Source: Pseudogulbenkiania sp. MAI-1 (GTDB taxonomy: Bacteria > Pseudomonadota > Gammaproteobacteria > Burkholderiales > Chromobacteriaceae). From it: a stretch of 64,000 bases of DNA. Shown piece by piece: positions 52,967-61,852 of this stretch (positions within the stretch are counted from its first letter, which is position 1; every line of letters starts with the position of its first letter). The notes under the pieces are model-generated. The model worked only from the letters and a program-made list of their open reading frames with translations. It made no database searches and had not been told where the DNA came from. Both the position numbers and the translations under genes were made by a program. The DNA is taken from positions 1,712,501-1,776,500 of the forward strand of contig NZ_AZUR01000001.1 of NCBI RefSeq assembly GCF_000527175.1, written 5' to 3'.

Positions 52967-55900
52967 TTGGAAAAGCATCGACTGTCTTTTCTTCAGCTGC
53001 CGGCGGTGGCGTCCCTCAAGTTCGTGCTGAGATGGGGGGGCGTCTTGCTGGCGGCGGCTGTGCTATTGCTGACCAGCGCGTTTGCCGTTTTCAGTTTCTG
53101 GTTCCTCCCCCATCTGGAGCACTACCGTGACGAATTGGCGGACCTGCTGTCTCGCCAAACCGGCCGGGTCGTGATGATTCGCCAGCTGCAGGGGCAGTGG
53201 GTCGGCGTGGCGCCGCAGCTGGATCTCTATGGTGTCACAATGGCCAATCCGCGCGACGGCGCGGCCTTGAGCTTCGAGCGCGTCAGCCTGACGCCGGCTT
53301 GGCGCAGCCTGCTGGTGTGGTCGCCCCGATTTTCCCATATCGTCGTGGATGGTCCGGTGGTCGACCTGGTGCGCGGGCGCGACGGGGTGCTGTACCTCAA
53401 TGGCTTCGACATCTCGTCGGGGGGTGGCGGCGGCCATGGCGGCGACGGCAGCGCCGCCAACTGGTGGCTCAACCAGTCGTCGCTGCTCATCAACAACGCC
53501 CGGTTGTCCTGGCAGGACGAACTGCTCGGTTTGCCGCGTTTCCAGCTGGACAAGGGACAGGCCGAGTTCAGCAGCGGATTGTTGGGCCATGCCCTGAAAA
53601 TCACTGGCCAGCCTTCCGCCGCGCTCGGGCGCGCCATCGCCTTGTCGGCACGATGGCGCGGCGACGATGTGCGGGCGTGGAAGGAGTGGAAGGGCGAACT
53701 CAGGGTCGACTGGCAGGGGGTCAAGGTCAGTCCGTGGTCACGTTATCTGCGGCAGTGGGGCGGGGTGCGTTCCGGCGAGGGCGACGGCGTGTTTGAGGTG
53801 GCTTTCAGCCAGGGGCGGGTCGACCGTCTCAAGGCCAACATCGACCTCAAGAATGCAGCGTATGCCCCGACCGATGCCGGTGAGCTGAATGTTCCCAAGC
53901 TGGGCGGCCAACTGGTAGTGGAGCGCGACGGCGACAAGTATCGGATCGAGGCGCGCGACCTGACCCTGGCCAGCACCACGGGGCTGGCGTTCGATCGCTC
54001 GCGTATTTCGGGCTTCTGGTCCAAGAACGGCGGCGACTTGAAGCTGGACAATGCCTCGCTCACGCACCTGACTCCGTTGATTCATGCCCTGGGGGCTGAC
54101 CAGTCGCCGCTGTTTGCCCGGTTCTCGCCCTCCGGCAAGTTGCAGGATGTCAGCGTCAGCTGGCAAGGCCGGATCGAGGCGCCGGCCAAGTACAGCGTGG
54201 CGAGCGGCTTCCAGCAGTTGGCCTGGGCGGAAACGGGGCCGGTGCCGGGCGTGTCCGGCGTGAGCGGGCAGATCCGCTTCGACCAGGGTGGAGGGAATCT
54301 GCAGCTGAACGCGGGGGCCTCGTCGTTGCAACTGTCGCGGGTTTTTCCGCTGCCGCTGGGCTTTGAACACCTGAAGGCCGACGTCGATTGGAAGAGGACG
54401 GCCCAAGGCGTGGACGTTGCCTTCCGCCAAGTGGATTTCGGCAACCGCGATCTGCAGGGCTGGTTGTCCGGCCAGTACCGCTACACCGGCAAGGGGGCGG
54501 GCCTGATCGACCTCAAGGCGGGAATCAACCGGGTCCTGGCGGTGCGCGTGCCGGACTATCTGCCGTACGAGGCCGGGGCGGACACCATCCGCTGGCTTCG
54601 CGCGGCCCTCAAGGGGGGCGAGGCGCGTAAGGTCTCGCTGTTGCTCAAGGGCGATCTGGACGACTTCCCGTTCAAGGGCGGGCGCAATGGCGTGTTCCTG
54701 GTCGAGGCGCAGGTAGAGGGGGGGCAGCTCGAATACGAGCCGGCCTGGCCGAAGCTCGACGGCATCAACGCCTTGTTGCGCTTCCATAACGAGAAGATGG
54801 AGATACTGTCCTCGCGGGCGTCCACGCTGGGCGTGCCGCTGAGCGACGTGAAGGTCGGCATCGCCGACCTGGGGGCCGCCGCCCCCGTGCTGGACATCAA
54901 GGGCAAGGCCAAGGGTGAGCTCGCCAAGCTGCTGGCGTTCACCACGCACAGCCCGGTCGACGGCTGGCTGGGCGGCTTTACCGGGCAGATCCAGGCGACG
55001 GGGCCGGCCGGGCTCGACCTGACCATCGCCGTGCCCTTGTCCGCGGCAGGCGAGAGCCGTGTCACCGGCGACCTGTCCTTCGGCGGTAACCGTCTGGCGT
55101 TCACGCGTTGGCCGATTCCCGTGGCGGACGGCGTGCGCGGTGTGCTGCGGTTTACCGAGAAGGGCGTGGCCAGCAACGGTCTCAAGCTGACTGCGCTGGG
55201 CGGGCCGTTTACCTTGCGGGCCGCGACCGAGCCCAGTGGCCGGATGAGCTTCCATGTGGACGGCGAGGCCAATTCCGCCCAGGTCTTGCAACGTTATGCG
55301 TCTTTCCTCGCGCCGTATGCCGCCGGCCGCTCTCGTTATGCGGTCAATTTCCAGGTGGGCAAGGGGCTGGAGGGCTTGAGTGTGCGTTCCGATCTGATGG
55401 GAACGGCCATCACCGCGCCGGCGCCTGCCAGCAAGGCGGCCGGCGAAGCCTGGCCGCTGGCGGTGGAGGTGCAGCCGGCCAAGGCGCCGGCGAGCGGCTG
55501 GCAAGTGGGTTTCAGCGTCGACAACAAACGGGCGGGTGGACGGCTGCGGCTGACCGAGGACGGTTCGTTCAGCGCGGCGCAGATTGCGGTGGGACGCCCG
55601 GTCGGCGAGCCGCAGACGCCGGGCCTCACGCTGCGCGTGGCGCAGCCGGTGATCGCGCTGAAGCCCTGGCAGGCCTTGATCAAGAGCCGCACGGCCGGCG
55701 GCGCGGGAGGCGATGGGACGCTCGACTGGCCGTGGCGGGTGGAACTCAACGCCGGCCGGCTGGAGGTGGGCGCGCGCCAGTTCTCCGGGGTGTCGGCCCG
55801 CCTCACTCGGACGCCGGCCCAGCCTTACTGGCGCGTCAATTTCGCATCCGATCAGCTGGTGACCGAAGCCGACTACTATCCACAGGGACAGGGCCGGCTC

Positions 55901-56815
55901 AAGGCGAAGATCGCCCGGCTGGCGCTGCCGCTGCCGGCCAGTGCCTCACAGGCGCTGGCGCCCTCTGTCCCGGCAGAGGACGAGTCCCTGCCGGAGCTGG
56001 ACGTCGAGGTGGGCAATCTGCTCTATAGTGGCAGAAACGTCGGCAAACTCGATTTGCATGCGGTGCAGTCCGGCAGGGATTGGCTGCTCGACCGTTTCGT
56101 CCTGCAGTCCGGCAGCGGTACGCTGCAAGGCTCCGCCCGCGCCAGCGACGGCGTGGCGCCGCGGGTCGACGTCGAATTCAAGCTGAAGTCGGCCAACCTG
56201 GGCGAGTTGCTGGAGCGTTTCGGCTACGGCGATACCTTCCGTAAGGGCGAGGGTACGCTCGACGGCAAGCTGCGCTGGCCGGGTGGGCTGACCGATTACG
56301 AGTTGTCGCGCATGTCGGGCGAGATGGCGGTGGACTTCCGCAACGGGCGCTTTGCCAAGGTGAGCCCGGGGGCGGCCCGCTTGCTGGGCGTGATCAGCCT
56401 GCAATCGCTGCCGCGCCGCATCCGGCTCGATTTCACCGACATGTTCAGCGACGGTTTCGCTTTCGACTCGCTGACCGGCCGTGCCGCCATCAGCAACGGC
56501 GTGTTCACTTCCGACAACGTGGCGATGAACGGCCCCGCCGCCGCCGTGGGCATCAAGGGCCGGGTCGATCTCAACAGCGAGACCCAGGATATCCGGGTTC
56601 GGGTCGAGCCGCGCTTGTCGGAGAGCGTGGCGTTGGCGACCGGGGCGGCGCTGCTGAATCCGCTGGCCGGGGTGGCCGCGTTGGCGGCGCAAAAACTGCT
56701 GCAGGACCCCGTCGGCAAGATTTTCTCGGTAGACTACGAGGTAAAGGGGTCGCTCGCCGACCCGGTGGTCAACAAGGTCGGTACGGTGAAGGCCGATCAG
56801 GAAAAGACAAAATAG
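52967..56815 (+). CDS. yhdP: YhdP family protein (AsmA-like lipid-transport protein)
   Basis: 1282 residues. An N-terminal transmembrane helix (GGVLLAAAVLLLTSAFAVFSFWF) anchors a very long periplasmic beta-rich domain of the AsmA/DUF3971 type, with the C-terminal AsmA-like region ending SVDYEVKGSLADPVV. YhdP, TamB and YdbH are proposed bridges for phospholipid transport from inner to outer membrane. The open frame allows only weak starts; TTG at 52967 and GTG at 53006 are candidates without clear ribosome sites. The nitrilase gene follows after two bases. Confidence 0.88.
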   Translation: MEKHRLSFLQLPAVASLKFVLRWGGVLLAAAVLLLTSAFAVFSFWFLPHLEHYRDELADLLSRQTGRVVMIRQLQGQWVGVAPQLDLYGVTMANPRDGAALSFERVSLTPAWRSLLVWSPRFSHIVVDGPVVDLVRGRDGVLYLNGFDISSGGGGGHGGDGSAANWWLNQSSLLINNARLSWQDELLGLPRFQLDKGQAEFSSGLLGHALKITGQPSAALGRAIALSARWRGDDVRAWKEWKGELRVDWQGVKVSPWSRYLRQWGGVRSGEGDGVFEVAFSQGRVDRLKANIDLKNAAYAPTDAGELNVPKLGGQLVVERDGDKYRIEARDLTLASTTGLAFDRSRISGFWSKNGGDLKLDNASLTHLTPLIHALGADQSPLFARFSPSGKLQDVSVSWQGRIEAPAKYSVASGFQQLAWAETGPVPGVSGVSGQIRFDQGGGNLQLNAGASSLQLSRVFPLPLGFEHLKADVDWKRTAQGVDVAFRQVDFGNRDLQGWLSGQYRYTGKGAGLIDLKAGINRVLAVRVPDYLPYEAGADTIRWLRAALKGGEARKVSLLLKGDLDDFPFKGGRNGVFLVEAQVEGGQLEYEPAWPKLDGINALLRFHNEKMEILSSRASTLGVPLSDVKVGIADLGAAAPVLDIKGKAKGELAKLLAFTTHSPVDGWLGGFTGQIQATGPAGLDLTIAVPLSAAGESRVTGDLSFGGNRLAFTRWPIPVADGVRGVLRFTEKGVASNGLKLTALGGPFTLRAATEPSGRMSFHVDGEANSAQVLQRYASFLAPYAAGRSRYAVNFQVGKGLEGLSVRSDLMGTAITAPAPASKAAGEAWPLAVEVQPAKAPASGWQVGFSVDNKRAGGRLRLTEDGSFSAAQIAVGRPVGEPQTPGLTLRVAQPVIALKPWQALIKSRTAGGAGGDGTLDWPWRVELNAGRLEVGARQFSGVSARLTRTPAQPYWRVNFASDQLVTEADYYPQGQGRLKAKIARLALPLPASASQALAPSVPAEDESLPELDVEVGNLLYSGRNVGKLDLHAVQSGRDWLLDRFVLQSGSGTLQGSARASDGVAPRVDVEFKLKSANLGELLERFGYGDTFRKGEGTLDGKLRWPGGLTDYELSRMSGEMAVDFRNGRFAKVSPGAARLLGVISLQSLPRRIRLDFTDMFSDGFAFDSLTGRAAISNGVFTSDNVAMNGPAAAVGIKGRVDLNSETQDIRVRVEPRLSESVALATGAALLNPLAGVAALAAQKLLQDPVGKIFSVDYEVKGSLADPVVNKVGTVKADQEKTK

Positions 56816-56817
56816 CC

Positions 56818-57627
56818 ATGAAGCAAAAATTTACCGCCGCCGCCGTGCAGATGGTCTCGGGAACCGACGTGTCGGCCAACCTCGACGCCGCGGCGCGCCT
56901 GGTTGCCGAGGCGGCACAGCAGGGCGCGAGCCTGGTGGTGCTGCCCGAGTATTTCTGCCTGATGGGCGAGCAGGACAGCGACAAGGTGGCGCACCGCGAA
57001 GCGTTCGGCGCCGGCCCGATCCAGGCGGCGCTGGCCGCCATGGCGCGCCGGCACGGCGTCTGGCTGGTGGGGGGGACGGTGCCGCTGGAGTGCCCCGAGC
57101 CGGACCGGGTATTCAACAGCACGCTGACCTACAACCCGCAGGGCGAGGTGGTGGCGCGCTACGACAAGATCCACCTGTTCGGGTTTACCGGCACGGGCGA
57201 GAGCTATTGCGAGTCCAATACCATCCGGCCCGGCACCGAGCCGGTCAAGGTGAGCACGCCGCTGGCCGACATCGCCTTCAGTATCTGCTACGACCTGCGC
57301 TTCCCCGAGCTCTTCCGCGGGCTGTCGCCGGTCGACGTGATCGTGCTGCCGGCGGCCTTCACCGCCACCACCGGCGAGGCGCACTGGGAGCCCTTGATCC
57401 GCTCGCGCGCCATCGAGAACCAGTGCTACCTGATCGCCTCGGCGCAGGGTGGCACCCACCAGAACGGCCGCCAGACGCATGGCCAGTCGATGATCGTCGA
57501 CCCGTGGGGGCGTATCCTGGCCCAGCATGCCAAGGGCGAGGGCGTGGTGCTCGCCGAGATCGATCCTTCCCTTATCCAGTCGGTGCGCAGCCGCTTGCCG
57601 GCGCTGGCGCACCGGGTACTGCCGTGA
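56818..57627 (+). CDS. Carbon-nitrogen hydrolase family protein (deaminated glutathione amidase-like)
   Basis: 269-residue nitrilase superfamily member. The catalytic triad is visible: Glu in VVLPEYFCLMG, Lys in YDKIHLFGF and Cys in SICYDLRFPELFRGL. Close to Nit1-type amidases that repair deaminated glutathione. It sits between yhdP (two bases upstream) and tldD (its GTGA stop overlaps a possible tldD start), so all three are likely one operon. Confidence 0.9.
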   Translation: MKQKFTAAAVQMVSGTDVSANLDAAARLVAEAAQQGASLVVLPEYFCLMGEQDSDKVAHREAFGAGPIQAALAAMARRHGVWLVGGTVPLECPEPDRVFNSTLTYNPQGEVVARYDKIHLFGFTGTGESYCESNTIRPGTEPVKVSTPLADIAFSICYDLRFPELFRGLSPVDVIVLPAAFTATTGEAHWEPLIRSRAIENQCYLIASAQGGTHQNGRQTHGQSMIVDPWGRILAQHAKGEGVVLAEIDPSLIQSVRSRLPALAHRVLP

Positions 57628-57638
57628 AAGATTCCATC

Positions 57639-59081
57639 ATGCAAGACGTCTCCACCATCGCCCGCGACCTGCTGCTGGCCCCGTCCGGACTGGACGAGCG
57701 CGACCTCGACAAGACCCTGGCGCGCATGACCGAGCATCAGGTCGACTATGCCGATCTCTACTTCCAGTACACCCGCCACGAGGGCTGGAGTCTGGAGGAG
57801 GGCATCGTCAAGTCGGGCAGCTTCAACATCGATCAGGGCGTCGGGGTGCGTGCCGTGGCGGGCGAGAAGACCGCCTTCGCCTATTCCGACGAGATCAACG
57901 CCGAGGCGCTGCTGCGTGCCGCCGATGCGGTGCGCGAGATCGGCCGCAGCGGCGGCAGCGGTTCGGTGGGGTCGGTCAGCCCGCGCCGCGCCACGGCCTT
58001 GTACCCGGCGCTCGACCCCTGTTCCAGTCTGGAGGCGGCGGCCAAGGTGGCGCTGCTGGAGAAGGTCGAGAAACTGGCGCGCGCCATGGACCCGCGCATC
58101 ATCCAGGTGATGGCCGGCCTCGCGTCCGAGTACGACGTGATCTACCTGGCGCGCCACGACGGGGTGCGCGCCGCCGACGTCCGTCCGCTGGTGCGCATGT
58201 CGGTGTACGTGATCGCCGAGCAGAACGGTCGGCGCGAGTCCGGCAGCAGCGGTGGCGGCGGCCGGGTCGATCTGTCCCATTTCACCGACGAGGTGGTGGA
58301 GCGCTACGTGCGCCAGGCGGTCGAGCAGGCCAAGGTCAACTTGGAGTCGCGTCCGGCACCGGCCGGCCAGATGACCGTGGTGTTGGGGCCGGGCTGGCCG
58401 GGGGTGCTGTTGCACGAGGCCATCGGCCACGGGCTGGAGGGCGATTTCAACCGCAAGGGCACCTCGGCCTTCAGCGGCCGTATCGGCCAGGCGGTGGCAT
58501 CCCCGGGGGTGACCGTGGTCGACGACGGCACGCTGGCTTCCAGGCGCGGTTCTCTGTCGGTCGACGACGAGGGGAATCCGACCGAACGCACCGTGCTGAT
58601 CGAGGACGGCATCCTCAAGGGCTACATGCAGGACGAGATGAACGCCCGCCTGATGGGCGTGGCACCGACCGGCAACGGCCGGCGCGAGTCTTACGCCCAT
58701 ATCCCGATGCCGCGCATGACCAACACTTACATGCTGGCCGGCCAGCATGACCCCCAGGAGATCATCGCCTCGGTCAAGGACGGCCTGTACGCGGTGAACT
58801 TCGGCGGCGGCCAGGTGGACATCACCAGCGGCAAGTTCGTGTTCTCGGCGTCGGAGGCCTGGCGCATCGAAGACGGCAAGCTGAGCTACCCGGTGAAGGG
58901 TGCGACGCTGATCGGCAACGGTCCGGACGTGCTGCACTATGTGTCGATGATCGGCAACGATCTGCAGCTCGACGCCGGTGTCGGCGTGTGCGGCAAGGAG
59001 GGTCAGAGCGTACCGGTCGGCGTCGGCCAGCCGACGCTGCGCATCGACGGCGGCCTGACGGTGGGCGGGACCGGCGGCTGA
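57639..59081 (+). CDS. tldD: Metalloprotease TldD
   Basis: 480-residue zinc metalloprotease that with TldE (PmbA) matures microcin and trims unfolded peptides. The HExxxH motif is in LLHEAIGHGLEGDF. A glycine-rich C-terminus (CGKEGQSVPVGVGQPTLRIDGGLTVGG) completes the family pattern. ATG at 57639 is chosen; GTG at 57624, which overlaps the nitrilase stop, is possible. No tldE gene is in the window. Confidence 0.93.
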   Translation: MQDVSTIARDLLLAPSGLDERDLDKTLARMTEHQVDYADLYFQYTRHEGWSLEEGIVKSGSFNIDQGVGVRAVAGEKTAFAYSDEINAEALLRAADAVREIGRSGGSGSVGSVSPRRATALYPALDPCSSLEAAAKVALLEKVEKLARAMDPRIIQVMAGLASEYDVIYLARHDGVRAADVRPLVRMSVYVIAEQNGRRESGSSGGGGRVDLSHFTDEVVERYVRQAVEQAKVNLESRPAPAGQMTVVLGPGWPGVLLHEAIGHGLEGDFNRKGTSAFSGRIGQAVASPGVTVVDDGTLASRRGSLSVDDEGNPTERTVLIEDGILKGYMQDEMNARLMGVAPTGNGRRESYAHIPMPRMTNTYMLAGQHDPQEIIASVKDGLYAVNFGGGQVDITSGKFVFSASEAWRIEDGKLSYPVKGATLIGNGPDVLHYVSMIGNDLQLDAGVGVCGKEGQSVPVGVGQPTLRIDGGLTVGGTGG

Positions 59082-59106
59082 GGCGTCGGGCTGCGGGAAT
59101 GAACAG

Positions 59107-59137
59107 GGGGCATCGTGTGATGCCCCTTTGTTATTTT
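59107..59137 (+). terminator. Terminator after tldD
   Basis: 8-bp stem GGGGCATC / GATGCCCC with a four-base loop, then TTTGTTATTTT. It closes the yhdP-nit-tldD operon. Confidence 0.85.
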
Positions 59138-59186
59138 GGGGGCGGGAACAACGCCTGCGGTGGTCCCCGCACGGACAAGACGATGC

Positions 59187-60098
59187 TTACTGGGGCGGAA
59201 AATGGTCGATGTTTTGTTCGCGGTATAAATCGTAAATCATCGCCAGCATGGCCTTGATGTCCTCCGATTCATCGAGCATGCGCATGCTCATGATGATGGG
59301 GGAGACCAGTTGAGGGTCATCCAGCTCCATATAGCAGACATCCTCGCGTTTCAGTCCTTTCACACTGGCGGGCACCACCGAAACGCCTTCCCCCGCCGCC
59401 ACCAGTCCCAGGGCGATCTGCACTTCGCGCACTTCGTAAATCTTCTTGGGCTCGATCGCCCGGTCGCGAAAGGCGGCCAGCACCTGATCGGCGAAACTCG
59501 GTCGTGGTGCCTTGGGGAAAATGATCACCGTTTCCGACGCGAGGTCTTTCAACGATAAGACCGGTTTGGCCAAGAGCAGTGGATGCTCGGACGGCAGCGC
59601 CACCACCATGCGTTCTTCCCGCAACAGGATGCGGCGCACGTTCGGGTCCTCGTGGCGGATGCGGCCGAAGCCCACGTCGATCCGCCCCTCCTTGAGCGCC
59701 TGGATCTGCTCCATGGTGGTCATGTCGTGCAGGCTCAGTTCGATCTCGGGGAACTGAGATCTGAAGCGCCGGATCACCTTGGGCAGCATGCCGTAGAGCG
59801 TCGAGGCGACGAAGCCGATCGACATCTTGCGCTCGATCTTCCCCACCCGCTTGGTCATCGACGCCAGCTCCGCCGTCTGCGCCAGCAGCTGCTGGGCGTG
59901 GGCGTAAAAGAAGCGCCCCGCCTCGGTCAGCTTGAGCGGGCGCACATTCCTCTCGAATAACTGCACCCCCAGGTCTTCTTCCAGTTGCTGGATTTGCCGG
60001 CTCAGCGGTGGCTGGGCGATATGCAGCCGCTCAGCCGCGCGGGTGAAGTTGAGTTCTTCGGCGACGGCGATGAAATAGCGCAGATGGCGCAGCTCCAT
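59187..60098 (-). CDS. catR: LysR-family regulator, CatR/BenM type
   Basis: 303 residues. Winged-helix N-terminus MELRHLRYFIAVAEELNFTR AAERLHIAQPPLSRQIQQLE is nearly the CatM/BenM opening. The C-terminal substrate-binding domain should sense muconate (cis,cis-muconate is the usual effector, benzoate for BenM). Divergent from catB with a two-site operator in the 112-bp gap. Expected to activate catBCA (and perhaps ben) when the aromatic substrate is present. Confidence 0.9.
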   Translation of the reverse strand: MELRHLRYFIAVAEELNFTRAAERLHIAQPPLSRQIQQLEEDLGVQLFERNVRPLKLTEAGRFFYAHAQQLLAQTAELASMTKRVGKIERKMSIGFVASTLYGMLPKVIRRFRSQFPEIELSLHDMTTMEQIQALKEGRIDVGFGRIRHEDPNVRRILLREERMVVALPSEHPLLLAKPVLSLKDLASETVIIFPKAPRPSFADQVLAAFRDRAIEPKKIYEVREVQIALGLVAAGEGVSVVPASVKGLKREDVCYMELDDPQLVSPIIMSMRMLDESEDIKAMLAMIYDLYREQNIDHFPPQ

Positions 60099-60102
60099 GG
60101 GT

Positions 60103-60139
60103 ATACCTCGCAGGTATGAAATGGATACTAAATCGGTGT
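60103..60139. promoter_or_regulatory. Dual CatR/BenM operator
   Basis: Site 1, ATAC-CTCGCAG-GTAT (60103-60117), matches ATAC-N7-GTAT exactly. Site 2, ATAC-TAAATCG-GTGT (60125-60139), has one mismatch. Their starts are 22 bp apart, about two helical turns, as in characterised BenM/CatM promoters where a tetramer binds both. Site 2 reaches the -35 region of catB. Confidence 0.8.
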
Positions 60140-60168
60140 TGGACGGTGAAAAATCAAATACTTATGCT
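60139..60168 (+). promoter_or_regulatory. Candidate catB promoter
   Basis: TTGGAC (60139-60144), 18-bp spacer, TATGCT (60163-60168), about 40 bp before the catB start and adjoining the LysR sites. The hexamers are imperfect, which fits an activator-dependent promoter. Confidence 0.5.
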
Positions 60169-60209
60169 TCACGTCAAGTCAACCCGATTCGTTTTCATAT
60201 CAAAAAGAC

Positions 60210-61316
60210 ATGATCAGATCCATCGAAACCATTCTAGCCGATGTGCCCACCATCCGCCCGCACAAGCTGTCGGTGGCCACCATGAATACCCAGACCCTGG
60301 TGCTGGTGCGGGTGCTGTGTGAAGACGGTATCGAGGGCTGGGGCGAGGCGACCACCATCGGTGGGCTCAATTACGGCGACGAGAGCCCCGAGAGCGTCAA
60401 GGTCAACATCGACACGCACATCGCCCCGCTCCTGATCGGCATGGACGCGCGCAACGTGGCGGCGGCGATGGCCAAGGTGCGCAAGACCATCCAGGGCAAC
60501 CGCTTCGCCAAGTGTGCGCTGGAAACGGCGCTGCTGGATGCCCAGGCCCGCCGCCTGAACCTCCCGCTGTCCGAACTGCTGGGCGGCCGTCTGCGCGAGG
60601 CGCTACCGGTGGCCTGGACGCTGGCCAGCGGCGACACAGCCAAGGATATCGCCGAAGCCGAGAAGATGCTCGAGCTGCGTCGCCACCGCATCTTCAAGCT
60701 CAAGATCGGCCTGCGCCCGGTGGCCGACGACGTGGCCCACGTGCTGGCCATCAAGAAGGCGCTCGGCGACGAGGTCAGCGTGCGCGTCGACGTGAACCAG
60801 GCCTGGAGCGAACTCGACGCCGTCAATGGCATCGCCGCGCTCGAAGCCGGCGGCATCGATCTGATCGAGCAGCCGGTGCGCGCCGAGAACCGGGCCGGCC
60901 TCGCCCGGCTGGCCAAGCGCTTCGCCGTGCCGATGATGGCCGACGAGGTGCTGCATGGGCCGCTCGACGCCTTCGAGCTGGCGACCAATGCCGGCGCCGA
61001 CGTGTTCGCGGTGAAGATCGCCCAGTCCGGCGGCCTCGTGCCGGCCAAGCAGGTGGCGGACATCGCCCAGCTCGCCGGCATCGCGCTCTACGGCGGCACG
61101 ATGCTGGAAGGTGCAGTCGGCACCGCGGCTTCCGCTCACGTGTTCGCCACCTTCGGTGACCTGAGCTTTGGCACCGAATTGTTCGGCCCCTTGCTGCTCA
61201 CCGAGGAAATTCTGGCCGAGCCGTTGGAATACCGGGATTTCATGCTGCAGGTCCCGAATAAGCCGGGCCTGGGCATTCAAATAGACAGGGACAAATTGGC
61301 CTTCATGCGCCGCTAG
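60210..61316 (+). CDS. catB: Muconate cycloisomerase CatB
   Basis: 368-residue enolase-superfamily enzyme turning cis,cis-muconate into muconolactone (ortho-cleavage pathway). Catalytic lysine in IFKLKIGLRPV; the metal ligands D, E and D in RVDVNQAW, DLIEQPV and MADEVLHG; the second lysine in AVKIAQSGGL. First gene of the cat operon; the operator and promoter lie in the 112-bp gap to catR. Confidence 0.94.
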   Translation: MIRSIETILADVPTIRPHKLSVATMNTQTLVLVRVLCEDGIEGWGEATTIGGLNYGDESPESVKVNIDTHIAPLLIGMDARNVAAAMAKVRKTIQGNRFAKCALETALLDAQARRLNLPLSELLGGRLREALPVAWTLASGDTAKDIAEAEKMLELRRHRIFKLKIGLRPVADDVAHVLAIKKALGDEVSVRVDVNQAWSELDAVNGIAALEAGGIDLIEQPVRAENRAGLARLAKRFAVPMMADEVLHGPLDAFELATNAGADVFAVKIAQSGGLVPAKQVADIAQLAGIALYGGTMLEGAVGTAASAHVFATFGDLSFGTELFGPLLLTEEILAEPLEYRDFMLQVPNKPGLGIQIDRDKLAFMRR

Positions 61317-61327
61317 CGCCACCAATA

Positions 61328-61417
61328 AAAACCCTACCGGCGTTGTTGCGCGGCCTTGCCGTACTACTTGTACTGTCTGCGGCCGCGCGCCTAGCCGGTA
61401 CCGCTTCGCTGGGTTTT
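61328..61417. repeat. REP-like extended palindrome between catB and catC
   Basis: 90-bp imperfect palindrome. Outer arms AAAACCCTACCGGC pair with GCCGGTA and GGGTTTT (with a ten-base bulge); a middle stem GCGCGGCC / GGCCGCGC and an inner GTAC / GTAC complete it. On the plus strand it ends in TTTTC, so partial termination is possible. The architecture resembles intergenic REP/BIME-type elements of other proteobacteria. Confidence 0.7.
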
Positions 61418-61454
61418 CTTGGCGGCTTTGAATTAACCAATTGGGGAGTAGTTC

Positions 61455-61745
61455 ATGTTGTTTCACGTCAGGATGGATGTGCATTTGCCGCCTTCGATGC
61501 CGGAGGCCGATGCCGCCGAATTGAAGCGCGTGGAAAAGGCCAAGGCGCAGGCTTTGCAGGCCGAGGGTAAATGGCGTCATTTGTGGCGGATCGTCGGGCA
61601 GTACTCGAACGTCAGTATTTTCGACGTGGAAAGCCCGGACGAATTGCACACTCTGATTTCCACCTTGCCCTTGTTCCCGTACATGAAGATCGAAGTAATG
61701 CCTTTGTGCCGTCACCCCTCGTCGATTCGGGATGACGACCGCTAA
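61455..61745 (+). CDS. catC: Muconolactone delta-isomerase CatC
   Basis: 96-residue ferredoxin-like isomerase, next step after CatB: muconolactone to 3-oxoadipate enol-lactone. MLFHVRMDVHLPPSMP at the start and ISTLPLFPYMKIEVMPLCRHPSS at the end are nearly invariant in the family. It follows catB by about 140 bp containing the palindrome. Confidence 0.95.
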   Translation: MLFHVRMDVHLPPSMPEADAAELKRVEKAKAQALQAEGKWRHLWRIVGQYSNVSIFDVESPDELHTLISTLPLFPYMKIEVMPLCRHPSSIRDDDR

Positions 61746-61852
61746 TAAAAAATAGTCGTTGTCAGTTTTTAAAAGTGGAAAAGCCGTCAGATGGGTTCGG
61801 CCGGTTCAATTTAACTCATTGATTATTACAAGCGACATAAAGGAGTAGAGAC

